From Anaerolineae bacterium (GTDB taxonomy: Bacteria; Chloroflexota; Anaerolineae; B4-G1), in contig JADHWW010000007.1 of assembly GCA_016783285.1 (NCBI GenBank), positions 1-39,055 of the forward strand: a stretch of 39,055 nucleotides of DNA, given 5' to 3'. Below the pieces are notes generated by a model that saw nothing but the letters and a program-made list of their open reading frames with translations, searched no databases and was not told the DNA's origin. Each line of letters begins with the position of its first letter. The stretch's first letter is position 1. Of this stretch, positions 1 to 7,395 are shown piece by piece. A program made the translations under genes and the position numbers.

Positions 1-300
1 GCTGACTTTTCGTCACGCAGATCGGCTCACTGATTGGGACTACCCCCCACAGATGGGAAGAAAGTGGCGGTTCGTCCCATATCTGGGGGTGTTTTGACCC
101 ATCTGTGATCTGATGTGATGTTTAGTCATCCAGGGAGCAAAGACCCCACATCTGGGGGGTTGACGTCTGTTGATTGTACCACGTGCTTACGCAGCACACA
201 AGTAAGTTTAATCTGAGTCACCTTAAAAATCCCGCTGGGTGACGAAGTTTAAGGTTAAGGGGTGGCTGTAAGGAGTCGACGTGAGCGAGTACTTGGCGGG
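1..300. other. gene-free palindrome-rich stretch
   Basis: No convincing gene is seen. The stretch holds an imperfect hairpin with arms at 42-58 and 75-90 (ACCCCC/GGGGGT, AGAT/ATCT and GGGA/TCCC blocks) followed by GTTTTG, and a second short palindrome at 143-160 (ACCCC, six bases, GGGGGGT). The words CAGATG, CATCTG and ATCTG recur several times between 50 and 155. A third hairpin pairs ACCTTAAA (220-227) with TTTAAGGT (248-255) and lies just downstream of the minus-strand ykvA-like gene. These could be transcript ends or protein-binding sites; which one cannot be decided here. Confidence 0.5.
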
Positions 301-729
301 CTATGTCTCCACTGTTTCTTCCTCTGGGCTTTCTGGTCCTTTGATCTTGTACTCTCCCTCGATCACCACAGAAGGTTTGCCCTCTTCCTCCTCCACCACG
401 CGCCACTCTTGGATACGTGCCCCCAGCGCCAGCAGGTGCTCGTGTACCACTTCTGGCGGGGCCAACTCGATGAAGAGCTTGATTCCGATTAGCAGCACAG
501 CGGCGTCGTCCAGTTGGCCCAGGCCCAACGCTACGTCGGGGATGATGTCCACGGGGAAGAGAACGTATGCCAGCGCTGCCGGTGGGATCAGCTTTGTCCA
601 CAGTGGCACGCGCTGGTCCCAGAACAGCCGCCAGGCCAGGCGTGCCTGGCGCGCTACATCCTGAAGCCACGCCAGCAGTGCATTCGTGCCATCCGGCCGG
701 ATTGGCATGGGGCGTCGGTCTTCGCTCAT
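301..729 (-). CDS. YkvA/DUF1232 family small membrane-associated protein
   Basis: The predicted protein has 142 residues. Its middle carries the YkvA (DUF1232) signature, seen as YVLFPVDIIPDVALGLGQLD, a hydrophobic helical hairpin with conserved Pro and Asp residues. The family is widespread and its biochemical role is unknown; members are thought to associate with membranes. An upstream ATG would add 11 residues, but the ATG at 729 is chosen because AAGGAG sits about seven bases before it. The C-terminal third is very acidic and may be disordered. The gene diverges from the XPB-N-like gene, and a TATAAT promoter lies at 762-789. The family assignment is firm; function is not known. Confidence 0.8.
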   Translation of the reverse strand: MSEDRRPMPIRPDGTNALLAWLQDVARQARLAWRLFWDQRVPLWTKLIPPAALAYVLFPVDIIPDVALGLGQLDDAAVLLIGIKLFIELAPPEVVHEHLLALGARIQEWRVVEEEEGKPSVVIEGEYKIKGPESPEEETVET

Positions 730-761
730 CGTTTTACTCCTTGGTGTAAACACTACTGGCA

Positions 762-789
762 ATTATACCCTCTTCATCTAAATACGCAA
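762..789 (-). promoter_or_regulatory. promoter of the YkvA-like gene
   Basis: On the minus strand TTGCGT (789-784) and TATAAT (767-762) are separated by 16 bases. The -10 box is perfect and the -35 box partial. It lies 33 bases before the ATG at 729, back to back with the plus-strand promoter at 798-826. Confidence 0.6.
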
Positions 790-797
790 CTTCTGCC

Positions 798-826
798 TTG
801 TGGTCTCATTCTGGTCAGGCTATAAT
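798..826 (+). promoter_or_regulatory. leaderless promoter of the XPB-N-like gene
   Basis: TTGTGG (798-803) and a perfect TATAAT (821-826) are 17 bases apart. The ATG at 836 begins only nine bases after the -10 box, so transcription should start within a few bases of the start codon and no ribosome binding site is visible. This suggests a leaderless or near-leaderless mRNA. Confidence 0.6.
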
Positions 827-835
827 AAGCCTACT

Positions 836-2695
836 ATGCGCCCACTCTACCGATGCTTGCTGGATACCGATCTGGTCCGGTTGCGAGTCATCGCTCGCTT
901 CTGGGGCGTGGAACTGGCGGCCAGTCGCCAGCGGGATGTGGCAGCCGAGTTGGCTAAGGCGATGGCTGTACCTGAGGTTGTCGCCGATGCTTGGGATGTG
1001 CTTCCCGATGACCAGCGCCGGGCACTGGACACGTTGCTCGCCGCCGGGGGGCGGATGCCTCTGCGCGTCTTTGCCCGCCGGTGGGGAGAGATACGCACGA
1101 TGGGGCCAGGCCGGCTGGAGCGGGAGCAGCCCTGGCGGGGGTCTATCTCCCCCGCTGAAGGGCTCTGGTACAGAGGCTTTGTCTCCCGTGCCTTCGAACA
1201 GGGGGCTGAGGGAGCATACGAGGTTGTATTCGTCCCTCCCGAACTGCGGGCACATCTGCCGTCGCCCGCCGTACTGCCGCCCGTCATTGACCTCACATCG
1301 ACCTCCGATCCCGCTGCTGTGCAATCGGCCGGCGATGCGCTTCTCGACGATGCTTGCACGCTCCTGGCTTATCTTCAGAACGAGCGCTTACGCCCGGGTC
1401 CTGGCGGTGGCTGGCCCGCCTGTCAGGACGCCTGCCTTGTCCGTCGCCTGCACGACCCCGACCCTGCACGGCTGGCCTTCCTGCGCCATCTGGTCCAGCG
1501 GCTCGGCTGGGTGCGTGTGACCGATTCTGGTCATCTGCGCCCAGACCCAGGCCCCGTGTCCGTCTGGCTCCAGTCCTCAACCGGTCAGCAGCGGAGTGTG
1601 CTCGCTGAAGCCTGGCGGGACGATCCGACCTGGAACGACTTGTTTCATGTCTCCACCCTTCGCCCCGACGATACTGGCGCCTGGCGTAACGACCCGCTTC
1701 TGACACGAAAGGCGATTCTGCGTCATCTGATTGCATGCGCCTCGGGCGAATGGTATGCACTTGACGACTTCGTCGCTGCCGTTAAGCGGGCTGACCCCGA
1801 TTTTCAGCGGCCCGACGGCGATTATACCACCTGGTACATCCGTGACGCGACCACCGGCGCGTACCCCTCCGGCTTCGAAAGTTGGGACAGTATTGAGGGA
1901 GCACTTATCCGCTACATTATCACGGGGCCACTGGCCTGGCTGGGCCTGACCGATCTGGGAATAGACTGGAATCCCGCGACCGGTTTCCCTCGTCCTATAT
2001 TCCTCGTCCCTTCTCCTGCCTCTTGCTTCTTGCCTCCTTCTGCCTTCCGTTTGATCCCAGTGGGGGTGGTCTTCCTCGGCCTGGCCGAACCTCCGCCCGA
2101 GCAGGAACCCGCGCTGCTGGCCCTGCGCCCCGATTTCGCCGTGCTCGTGCCTTCAGCCCGGCGCTACGAGCGCTTTCAACTGGCCCGCGTCGCTGACTGG
2201 GTGGCTTCCTCCCGCGTAGGGTGGACTGAGGGGGGTACCTCCCCCCTCGCAGGGGGGACTGAGGGGAGTACCTCCCCCCTCGCAGGGGGGACTGAGGGGG
2301 GGCACTTCGTCTACCGGCTCACTCCCGCCTCGCTGGAGCGCGCACGGCAACATGGCATCCCCGTGGCACGCGTGCTGGAATTCCTGAGCCAGGTCACTGG
2401 TGCACCCGTGCCCCGCTCCGTCGAGGCGGCGCTGGTACGCTGGGAGGCTCGTGGAACCGAGGCCCGGCTGGAGCGAGTGGTGCTGTTGCGTCTCTCCAGC
2501 GAGGGGCTGATGGTACAGGTCACAGCCTCTCCGCTCACCCGGCATCTCGTCCGCGAGCAGGTCAGTCCGACGACTGCTCTGGTACACGAGCGAGATTGGC
2601 CCCGCCTTGTCGCTGCGCTGGGTGAGATGGGGTTGCTATCTGACGTTATCGCTTTGGAGGATGATGATGCGGGACAAAGTAATATCCGCCTTTGA
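836..2695 (+). CDS. helicase-associated (XPB/Ssl2 N-terminal-like) domain protein
   Basis: The protein has about 619 residues counted from the ATG at 836, which is preferred over an in-frame GTG/ATG 36 bases upstream because the TATAAT box lies between them. The C-terminal 120 residues (from VYRLTPASLERARQHG, then VLEFLSQVTG and SPTTALVHERDWPRLVAALG) fit the Helicase_C_3/XPB N-terminal-like domain found in many actinobacterial and Chloroflexota proteins. The N-terminal half has a winged-helix look (RPLYRCLLDTDLVRLRVIARFWGV). No helicase motor motifs are present, so helicase activity is not implied. Two in-frame repeat-derived inserts interrupt the protein, near 2011-2053 and 2224-2301. The last 29 bases overlap galK. 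Confidence 0.6.
   Translation: MRPLYRCLLDTDLVRLRVIARFWGVELAASRQRDVAAELAKAMAVPEVVADAWDVLPDDQRRALDTLLAAGGRMPLRVFARRWGEIRTMGPGRLEREQPWRGSISPAEGLWYRGFVSRAFEQGAEGAYEVVFVPPELRAHLPSPAVLPPVIDLTSTSDPAAVQSAGDALLDDACTLLAYLQNERLRPGPGGGWPACQDACLVRRLHDPDPARLAFLRHLVQRLGWVRVTDSGHLRPDPGPVSVWLQSSTGQQRSVLAEAWRDDPTWNDLFHVSTLRPDDTGAWRNDPLLTRKAILRHLIACASGEWYALDDFVAAVKRADPDFQRPDGDYTTWYIRDATTGAYPSGFESWDSIEGALIRYIITGPLAWLGLTDLGIDWNPATGFPRPIFLVPSPASCFLPPSAFRLIPVGVVFLGLAEPPPEQEPALLALRPDFAVLVPSARRYERFQLARVADWVASSRVGWTEGGTSPLAGGTEGSTSPLAGGTEGGHFVYRLTPASLERARQHGIPVARVLEFLSQVTGAPVPRSVEAALVRWEARGTEARLERVVLLRLSSEGLMVQVTASPLTRHLVREQVSPTTALVHERDWPRLVAALGEMGLLSDVIALEDDDAGQSNIRL
2011..2053 (+). repeat. pyrimidine-rich repeat insert within a CDS
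   Basis: A tract of TCCCTTCTCCTGCC, CTTGCTTCTTGCC and CCTTCTGCCTTCCG words encodes PSPASCFLPPSAFRL. It matches the look of dispersed CTTCTGCCTTC-type repeats known from many bacterial genomes and sits between two well-folded segments of the host protein. The reading frame stays open. Confidence 0.45.
2224..2301 (+). repeat. 33-bp palindromic tandem repeat inserted in frame
   Basis: A unit starting GACTGAGGGG and containing CCCCCCTCGCAGGGGGG begins at 2224, 2257 and 2290, a period of exactly 33 bases. The inner part is self-complementary and can fold as a short hairpin. It adds 11 residues per unit (TEGGTSPLAGG type) and keeps the frame open. A related degenerate copy lies at 6906-6975. Confidence 0.75.
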
Positions 2696-3875
2696 GACCC
2701 GTTTTACGTGCCAGCCAACGATTGTCGTGCGTGCCCCCGGCCGTGTGAATCTCCTGGGCGGGCACACCGACTACAACGATGGGCATGTCCTGCCGGTGGC
2801 GGTGGACCGTGCCGCATGGGTCGCGGCTGCTCCCATCGCCGCCCGTGAGGCCCGCGTGCGTGCGCTCGACCTGGGAGGCGATGCCATCTTTCCGCTTGAT
2901 GTCATCCCCCTCTCGGACGGCGGATGGGCGGACTACCCCCGGGGTGTCGCCTGGGCTCTGCAGGAGCGCGGGCTTAAACTGGTGGGAATGGAGGCGGTGC
3001 TGACCTCCGACGTGCCAGTGGGAGCGGGGCTGTCTTCCTCGGCGGCGGTGGAGGTGGCGTTTGCCTATGCCTGGCAGCAACTCTCCGGCTTCCAACTCGA
3101 CCGGCGCGACCTGGCACTGGTCTGTCGGCGGGCGGAGAACGATTACGTGGGCGTCAATTGCGGCATTATGGATCAGATGACGAGCGTGCTGGGAATGGAG
3201 GGGCACGCACTGTGGCTGGATTGCCGCACGCTGGAGGTGCGGCCAGTGCCGCTGCCGACAGGCATCGCCATCGTGGTGGCGGACACGGGGGTGCGGCGGC
3301 GACTGTCTACCTCGGAGTACAATGTGCGGCGTAGCCAGTGCGAACAGGCGGTGCGGCTCCTCAGCGATCACCTGGCTGGCATCCGTGCCCTGCGCGACGT
3401 GAGCCTGGACGACCTGAAGCGATTGCGGGCGCATGTGCCTGAGGTCATCTACCAGCGCGCTCTTCATGTTGTCACTGCTCAAATGCGGGTGTCGCTTGCG
3501 ACGGCGGCGCTGCGGCGGGGGGACGTGTTCACTGTGGGCGCGCTGATGAAAGCCTGCCACGCCAGCCTGCGTGACTACTACGAGGTGAGTTCACCGGAGT
3601 TGGACGCGCTGGCCGGCGCAGCCTGTGGGGTGGAGGGCTGCTATGGTGCACGGCTCACCGGCGCGGGATTTGGCGGGTGTATCGTCGCGCTCGTCGCTAC
3701 GGATGCTGTGCCCGACTTTGAGGCCCACGTCTCGGCGGCCTACGAGGCAGCTTTCGGCCGCCAGCCGACCATCTACGTATGCCACTCGGCGGATGGGGCG
3801 ATCTGTCAATCTTTCTCCACCAACTACCCTATCACCACCGGGATCACGACAGGGCGACTCCTGGTCTCCCGGTAG
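2667..3875 (+). CDS. galK: galactokinase (GHMP kinase family)
   Basis: The protein has 402 residues and would phosphorylate galactose at C1 with ATP in the Leloir pathway. Seen are the galactokinase signature APGRVNLLGGHTDYNDGHVL (residues 23-42), the GHMP phosphate loop PVGAGLSSSAAVEVA, the catalytic-Asp region NCGIMDQMTS, the Tyr-containing TSEYNVRR segment and the C-terminal GAGFGG loop. Position 32, which is Glu in typical galactokinases and contacts the sugar 6-hydroxyl, is Gly here (codon GGG at 2760-2762). ATG triplets occur at 2661, 2664 and 2667; 2667 is six bases from GGAGG (2656-2660). The gene overlaps the preceding gene by 29 bases and converges on rnj with a 52-base overlap. The sugar could be a galactose analogue. 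Confidence 0.88.
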   Translation: MRDKVISAFETRFTCQPTIVVRAPGRVNLLGGHTDYNDGHVLPVAVDRAAWVAAAPIAAREARVRALDLGGDAIFPLDVIPLSDGGWADYPRGVAWALQERGLKLVGMEAVLTSDVPVGAGLSSSAAVEVAFAYAWQQLSGFQLDRRDLALVCRRAENDYVGVNCGIMDQMTSVLGMEGHALWLDCRTLEVRPVPLPTGIAIVVADTGVRRRLSTSEYNVRRSQCEQAVRLLSDHLAGIRALRDVSLDDLKRLRAHVPEVIYQRALHVVTAQMRVSLATAALRRGDVFTVGALMKACHASLRDYYEVSSPELDALAGAACGVEGCYGARLTGAGFGGCIVALVATDAVPDFEAHVSAAYEAAFGRQPTIYVCHSADGAICQSFSTNYPITTGITTGRLLVSR

Positions 3876-5467
3876 AAAAATCTGGACAGCGCCTTTTGCA
3901 CTCGGCTTTCGATCTCTGCCGGGGCCGTCCCCGGCTTGGCCGAGGCCGCCGATTGAGTGATCTCCTCTGCCCGGGCCAGCAGGTCCTCCGCTCCGGGGGC
4001 GAAGATGAAGCCACGGGTGATGATATGTGGTCGGCCCACAGGCCGGCCCGTGCTCCGCTCGTAGCGCACGATGGACATTACAAAACCGTTCTGCCCCAGC
4101 GCTTCCCGTTCCCGCAACACCGCTGGTCCAATTTCGCCCACCCGCGCCCCATCCACGAAGACGTAGCCGCCGGGCACCCGCTCCCCAACGTGCACTCGGT
4201 CATCGAATGTCAAAACGTAACCATTTTCGACCACGGCGATGTTCTCGGGCGGGATACCCAACTCTCGCGCGGTCTTGCCATGCTGCTTAAGATGGCGCAG
4301 CTCACCGTGGATAGGCACGAAGAAGCGAGGACGGAGCAAGTTGATCAGCAATTTCTGCTCCTCCTGGCTGGCGTGGCCCGAGACGTGTACTGGTGCCAGT
4401 GGGTCGTAGTAGACGTCCGCGCCCTTCTGGAAGAGGCGGTTGATGACGCGGTGGATCAGTTCCTCGTTGCCGGGGATGGTGTGCGAGGAGAGCACCACTG
4501 TGTCTCCCTCTTGAATGCGCAGCGAACGGTGCTGCCCGACCGCCAGACGGCTCAGTACTGCCGTCGGTTCGCCCTGCGTGCCGGTCGCCATAATGACTGT
4601 CTTGCAGGCCGGCAAGTTCTTGATCTCGCCCAGGGTCACCAACATGTCATCGGGAATACGCAGGTAGTCCAACTCGCGGGCCATCTTGGTGTTCTCGGCC
4701 ATTGTCCTACCTGCGATGGCGATCTTCCGGCCGTTGCGCGCTGCCGCGTCTACCACCTGTTGGATGCGGGAGATGAGCGAGGCGAAGGTCGCTACGATCA
4801 CCCGGCCCGGCGCCTGGCGCATCACCTGGTCAAATGCATCGTCCAGCAGCGCCTCCGAAGAGGTAGTGCCGGGCCGGTCGGCGTAGGTGCTATCAGATAG
4901 GAGCACCAGCACCCCGCGGCCACTGAACTCGGCCAATTTGGCGTAATCGGTAGGCCAGCCATCCACCGGTGTGTGGTCGAACTTGAAGTCGCCACTATGT
5001 ACAATCAATCCCGCCGGCGTCGTGATGCCCAGACCTACCCCGTCGGGGATGGAATGGCAAACGTGGTAGGGCTCGACGGTGAAGGGGCCCAGGTCGATGA
5101 CGTCGCCGGGGGCGTAGGTATGCAAGTCGACCTGTGCCAGCAGGTGTCTCTGCTTCAGTTTGACCTCGATCAAGCCCCTGGTCAGCCGTGTGGCGTAAAC
5201 CGGCACGTTGAATTCCTCCAGGAAGTGGGACAACGCACCGATGTGGTCCTCGTGCCCATGGGTGATGGCGACTGCGCGTACCCGATCCTTCTTATCACGC
5301 AGGTAGCCCCAGTCGGGGATTATGTAGTCAATCCCCAGCATGTCCGATTCGGGGAACATGATGCCCGCGTCCACGACGAGGATATTGCGGCCGTACTCAA
5401 TGCTCGTCATGTTCTTGCCGACTTCCCCCAGGCCGCCCAGGGGCACGATGCGTAGTTTCTCAGTCAT
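3824..5467 (-). CDS. rnj: ribonuclease J
   Basis: The 547-residue protein is a metallo-beta-lactamase/beta-CASP ribonuclease with endo- and 5'-exonuclease activity, acting in mRNA decay and rRNA maturation. Seen are the zinc-binding HGHEDH motif (residues 70-75), the later SGDFKFDHTPVDG segment, the beta-CASP GTQGEP loop, SGHAS and PIHGE motifs, and a short C-terminal dimerisation domain. Length is normal for the family. ATG at 5467 has a GGAG about nine bases upstream. A promoter at 5695-5723 and a terminator-like hairpin at 5601-5646 imply a leader of roughly 220 nt, which may be regulatory. Coding ends overlap galK convergently. Confidence 0.95.
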   Translation of the reverse strand: MTEKLRIVPLGGLGEVGKNMTSIEYGRNILVVDAGIMFPESDMLGIDYIIPDWGYLRDKKDRVRAVAITHGHEDHIGALSHFLEEFNVPVYATRLTRGLIEVKLKQRHLLAQVDLHTYAPGDVIDLGPFTVEPYHVCHSIPDGVGLGITTPAGLIVHSGDFKFDHTPVDGWPTDYAKLAEFSGRGVLVLLSDSTYADRPGTTSSEALLDDAFDQVMRQAPGRVIVATFASLISRIQQVVDAAARNGRKIAIAGRTMAENTKMARELDYLRIPDDMLVTLGEIKNLPACKTVIMATGTQGEPTAVLSRLAVGQHRSLRIQEGDTVVLSSHTIPGNEELIHRVINRLFQKGADVYYDPLAPVHVSGHASQEEQKLLINLLRPRFFVPIHGELRHLKQHGKTARELGIPPENIAVVENGYVLTFDDRVHVGERVPGGYVFVDGARVGEIGPAVLREREALGQNGFVMSIVRYERSTGRPVGRPHIITRGFIFAPGAEDLLARAEEITQSAASAKPGTAPAEIESRVQKALSRFFYRETRSRPVVIPVVIG

Positions 5468-5501
5468 GTCACTTCACTCCAATAGATGTAACTGCCAGGC
5501 T

Positions 5502-5597
5502 ACCCTCCCGCAGGTTACGATTTGCTGTACTCGCAGGCTTGCATAGCCGTTGGGACGTGCTTTTGCGTTGAAAACCCGTCCAAACCTGCGGGAGGGT
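5502..5597. repeat. 15-bp perfect inverted repeat
   Basis: ACCCTCCCGCAGGTT at 5502-5516 is repeated as its exact reverse complement at 5583-5597, with 66 bases between. The arms could fold a long stem-loop in the rnj leader just upstream of the ribosome binding site. It may be a dispersed REP-like element similar in style to the one at 29801-29863. Confidence 0.7.
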
Positions 5598-5600
5598 GCG

Positions 5601-5646
5601 TCAAAATAAGAGCACCGCCCGGCCTGCGCCTCCAGCCCGGCGGTGC
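5601..5646 (-). terminator. terminator-like hairpin in the rnj leader
   Basis: On the minus strand the arms 5646-5635 and 5623-5612 (GCACCGCC/GGCGGTGC core, 12 bp with one mismatch, 11-nt loop) are followed by TCTTATTTT. It sits about 45 bases after the predicted start of transcription and about 130 bases before rnj, so it looks like an attenuator rather than the end of a gene. The U-tract is imperfect. Confidence 0.5.
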
Positions 5647-5694
5647 GTTCCATCAATTCCAGTGTCTCAGGCCCAACTGCTCCATACAGCATTA

Positions 5695-5723
5695 ATGGTA
5701 ACACGCCCTGCCGGTTCTGTCAA
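5695..5723 (-). promoter_or_regulatory. predicted rnj promoter
   Basis: A perfect TTGACA (5723-5718) and TACCAT (5700-5695) are separated by 17 bases on the minus strand. The only downstream minus-strand gene is rnj, about 220 bases away. Confidence 0.5.
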
Positions 5724-5849
5724 ATCCTGAACGCGGTTCGCTTGCCCAACGCCCCGACTCGTAGTATTATCTGGAGGAGACTTTTGGGAATGGAGTTGGC
5801 GTGGTGGAAGCGTCATTGCAGCCGGTTGCGGATAAGACGCAGAATAAGC

Positions 5850-5908
5850 GTGATATGTGCAGTATTGCGCTACCATGCATCAGATGAGTGATAGGTGTAA
5901 TATTGCGC
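5850..5908 (+). repeat. paired 21-bp direct repeats, possible operator
   Basis: GTGATATGTGCAGTATTGCGC (first copy, 5850-5870, last base omitted from any claim) recurs with 18 of 21 bases identical at 5888-5908, spaced 38 bases start to start. The pair ends 66 bases before the HEPN gene start and is the sort of arrangement used by operators, but no regulator gene is adjacent. Confidence 0.5.
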
Positions 5909-5974
5909 CCATTCAGGAGTTAGGTGCAGACTGGGAGGGCACAGTCCTATTGCTTCGCAGGAGGTGTACGCAAT

Positions 5975-6712
5975 ATGCCAGCGAAAACCGATGCCAGTGT
6001 CGTTCCTGAGAATGAGGTCGGTGAAAGCGATTCGGGTTTTCTGTCCGAGGTTGCTGAGCAGTACCGATCCATGCCTCAGGTTTTGGTTCTGCTTGCTCTG
6101 AGGGAGATGTTCTCTCAAGATTTGATTGATCCAGATAAGATAAATGAGTCCGAGTACCTGTGGAACGCTGTTCTAGATCATCACAATGAGGTTGTTCGTG
6201 ATATTGAGTTTCAAATCGCAATTTATCGTCCTTTTCTTGATGTTGCTGAATATGCCCTTGATATCGATCAGCCAGCCGTTGCTGTGGTTCTTGTTGCCAC
6301 CGCCGTTGAGCATATACTCAATCTTCATTTCAGAGATATGCTGACGCGGAAAGGATTTGATGAGAAACAGGTCAAGTCAGTGATTAGGGGCTGTAGAATG
6401 GAAGCCAAAACAGGGTGGCTGATGCGACTTGTCGGGATGCCCCCCTTGCCGGATGATCTCAAGAAACGCATTCACAGGGTGGTAGAGTTGCGGAATTGCC
6501 TGGTTCATTTCAAGGCCGAACCTACGAGGTTGGGTGCGTTTAAGGGAGGATGGGATAGATTAAGAGGAAGGCTCCAAGAGCTGGATACTGACGACTTAAT
6601 GGATCTGCCAGATGATTTGGAGTACGAGATGAGCTGGGCCTTGATTGAGGCGGATCCGAATCTCAAGCTGGCTGTCGAGGTATATCAAACGGCTGTTGAA
6701 GCCAAGCAGTAG
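5975..6712 (+). CDS. HEPN-like domain protein, possible ribonuclease
   Basis: The predicted 245-residue protein is all-alpha in appearance. Residues 173-178 read RNCLVH, matching the R-x4-6-H motif of HEPN nucleases (RNxxxH form), preceded by helices containing AVEHILNLHFRDML. HEPN proteins include toxin and defence RNases, but many are uncharacterised. ATG at 5975 follows GGAGGTG with good spacing; an upstream ATG at 5924 is poorer. Codon use is visibly richer in A/T-ending codons (GATATT, CTTGAT, GTTGTT) than in neighbouring genes, which suggests transfer. It stands alone with no clear nucleotidyltransferase (MNT) or antitoxin partner. Activity is inferred from one motif only. Confidence 0.6.
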   Translation: MPAKTDASVVPENEVGESDSGFLSEVAEQYRSMPQVLVLLALREMFSQDLIDPDKINESEYLWNAVLDHHNEVVRDIEFQIAIYRPFLDVAEYALDIDQPAVAVVLVATAVEHILNLHFRDMLTRKGFDEKQVKSVIRGCRMEAKTGWLMRLVGMPPLPDDLKKRIHRVVELRNCLVHFKAEPTRLGAFKGGWDRLRGRLQELDTDDLMDLPDDLEYEMSWALIEADPNLKLAVEVYQTAVEAKQ

Positions 6713-7001
6713 TCCGAGGCAGGAAGAGACCTGCGCCGCCTAACACTCGCTCTGCGATCCGTTCACTCGAAACCACGCACTGCGACACAGTCGCCTGAAA
6801 CGGGGGAATGAGCGGGAAAGATCACAGGTTCACTTGCCGATCTTTGACAACTGCGTGCATGTAGGTGGGCAACACAATACATCGGGGGTCGCCCAGTCGG
6901 GTGCTTTCCCCCCCATTCGCGGGATGAGAGGAGACTGAGGGGGGGACTTTGCGGGGGCAGAGGGGGGTAGCAGGTGAGGAGGATTTGTCCCCTGGCAACA
7001 G
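6713..7001. other. gene-free stretch after the HEPN gene
   Basis: No gene is seen. It contains GCCTAAC at about 6750, which resembles one end of an integron attC site, but no matching GTTRRRY end was found. A G/C-run segment at 6906-6975 is a degenerate relative of the 33-bp repeat at 2224-2301. The terminator of the RRM gene lies at the far end. Confidence 0.4.
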
Positions 7002-7036
7002 AAAAACCGCACGGCCTGCGGAGAAGCCGTGCGGTT
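7002..7036 (-). terminator. intrinsic terminator of the csp-RRM operon
   Basis: On the minus strand AACCGCACGGC (rc of 7026-7036) pairs perfectly with its complement at 7015-7005, an 11-bp stem, and runs into five T residues at 7006-7002. It follows the stop of the RRM gene by 27 bases. Confidence 0.85.
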
Positions 7037-7063
7037 GTACGTCTCGGTCAGGGCGGGTTGACC

Positions 7064-7351
7064 CTACCAGCGGCCACGGCTCCCGCCGCCTCCTCGGTCG
7101 TCCCGCTTCGGGCGTGCCTCATTTACCTTGATCGACCGCCCGTCCACCTCCCGGCCGTTGAGCTGGTTGATGGCCTCCAGGACTGCAGATTGCTCTGCCA
7201 TCTCGACGAATGCAAAGCCCTTGGACCGACCCGTCATACGATCTGTGATGAGGTTCACAGAAAGAACCTCCCCGATCGCTCCGAAGAGTTCAGATAGGGT
7301 AGCATCGGTGGTCTCGTAACTTAGGTTGCCCACGTACAGTTTTTTCGCCAT
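7064..7351 (-). CDS. RRM-type RNA-binding protein
   Basis: The 95-residue protein has a single RNA recognition motif with RNP2 KLYVGNLSY at residues 3-11 and RNP1 SKGFAFVEM near residue 44, followed by a Gly/Arg-rich tail (RDDRGGGGSRGRW). Such short RRM proteins occur in Cyanobacteria and Chloroflexota and are often cold-induced RNA chaperones. ATG at 7351 is preceded by GGAGGAG; an upstream ATG would add eight residues without a better site. It lies 44 bases downstream of a cold-shock gene on the same strand, which supports a joint role in RNA metabolism at low temperature. A strong terminator follows. Confidence 0.9.
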   Translation of the reverse strand: MAKKLYVGNLSYETTDATLSELFGAIGEVLSVNLITDRMTGRSKGFAFVEMAEQSAVLEAINQLNGREVDGRSIKVNEARPKRDDRGGGGSRGRW

Positions 7352-7395
7352 TGCTTTCTCCTCCAAACGCGGCACATGGCCGCCTATATACCTGG

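Larger units (their letters stand above)
5468..5974. other. intergenic region between rnj and the HEPN gene
   Basis: No gene is recognised in these 507 bases. The region carries the rnj leader on the minus strand (promoter, terminator-like hairpin, 15-bp inverted repeat) and, nearer the HEPN gene, a pair of 21-bp direct repeats. A minus-strand open frame through 5474-5704 would encode 76 residues but overlaps the leader structures and resembles no family known to me. Confidence 0.5.

Noticed and set aside
5474..5704. Minus-strand 76-codon open frame before rnj
   Set aside because: It runs through leader hairpins and an inverted repeat; the structured leader is the simpler explanation.
6740..6830. 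Integron attC-like site after the HEPN gene
   Set aside because: GCCTAAC fits one end, but no GTTRRRY partner or imperfect palindrome was found.
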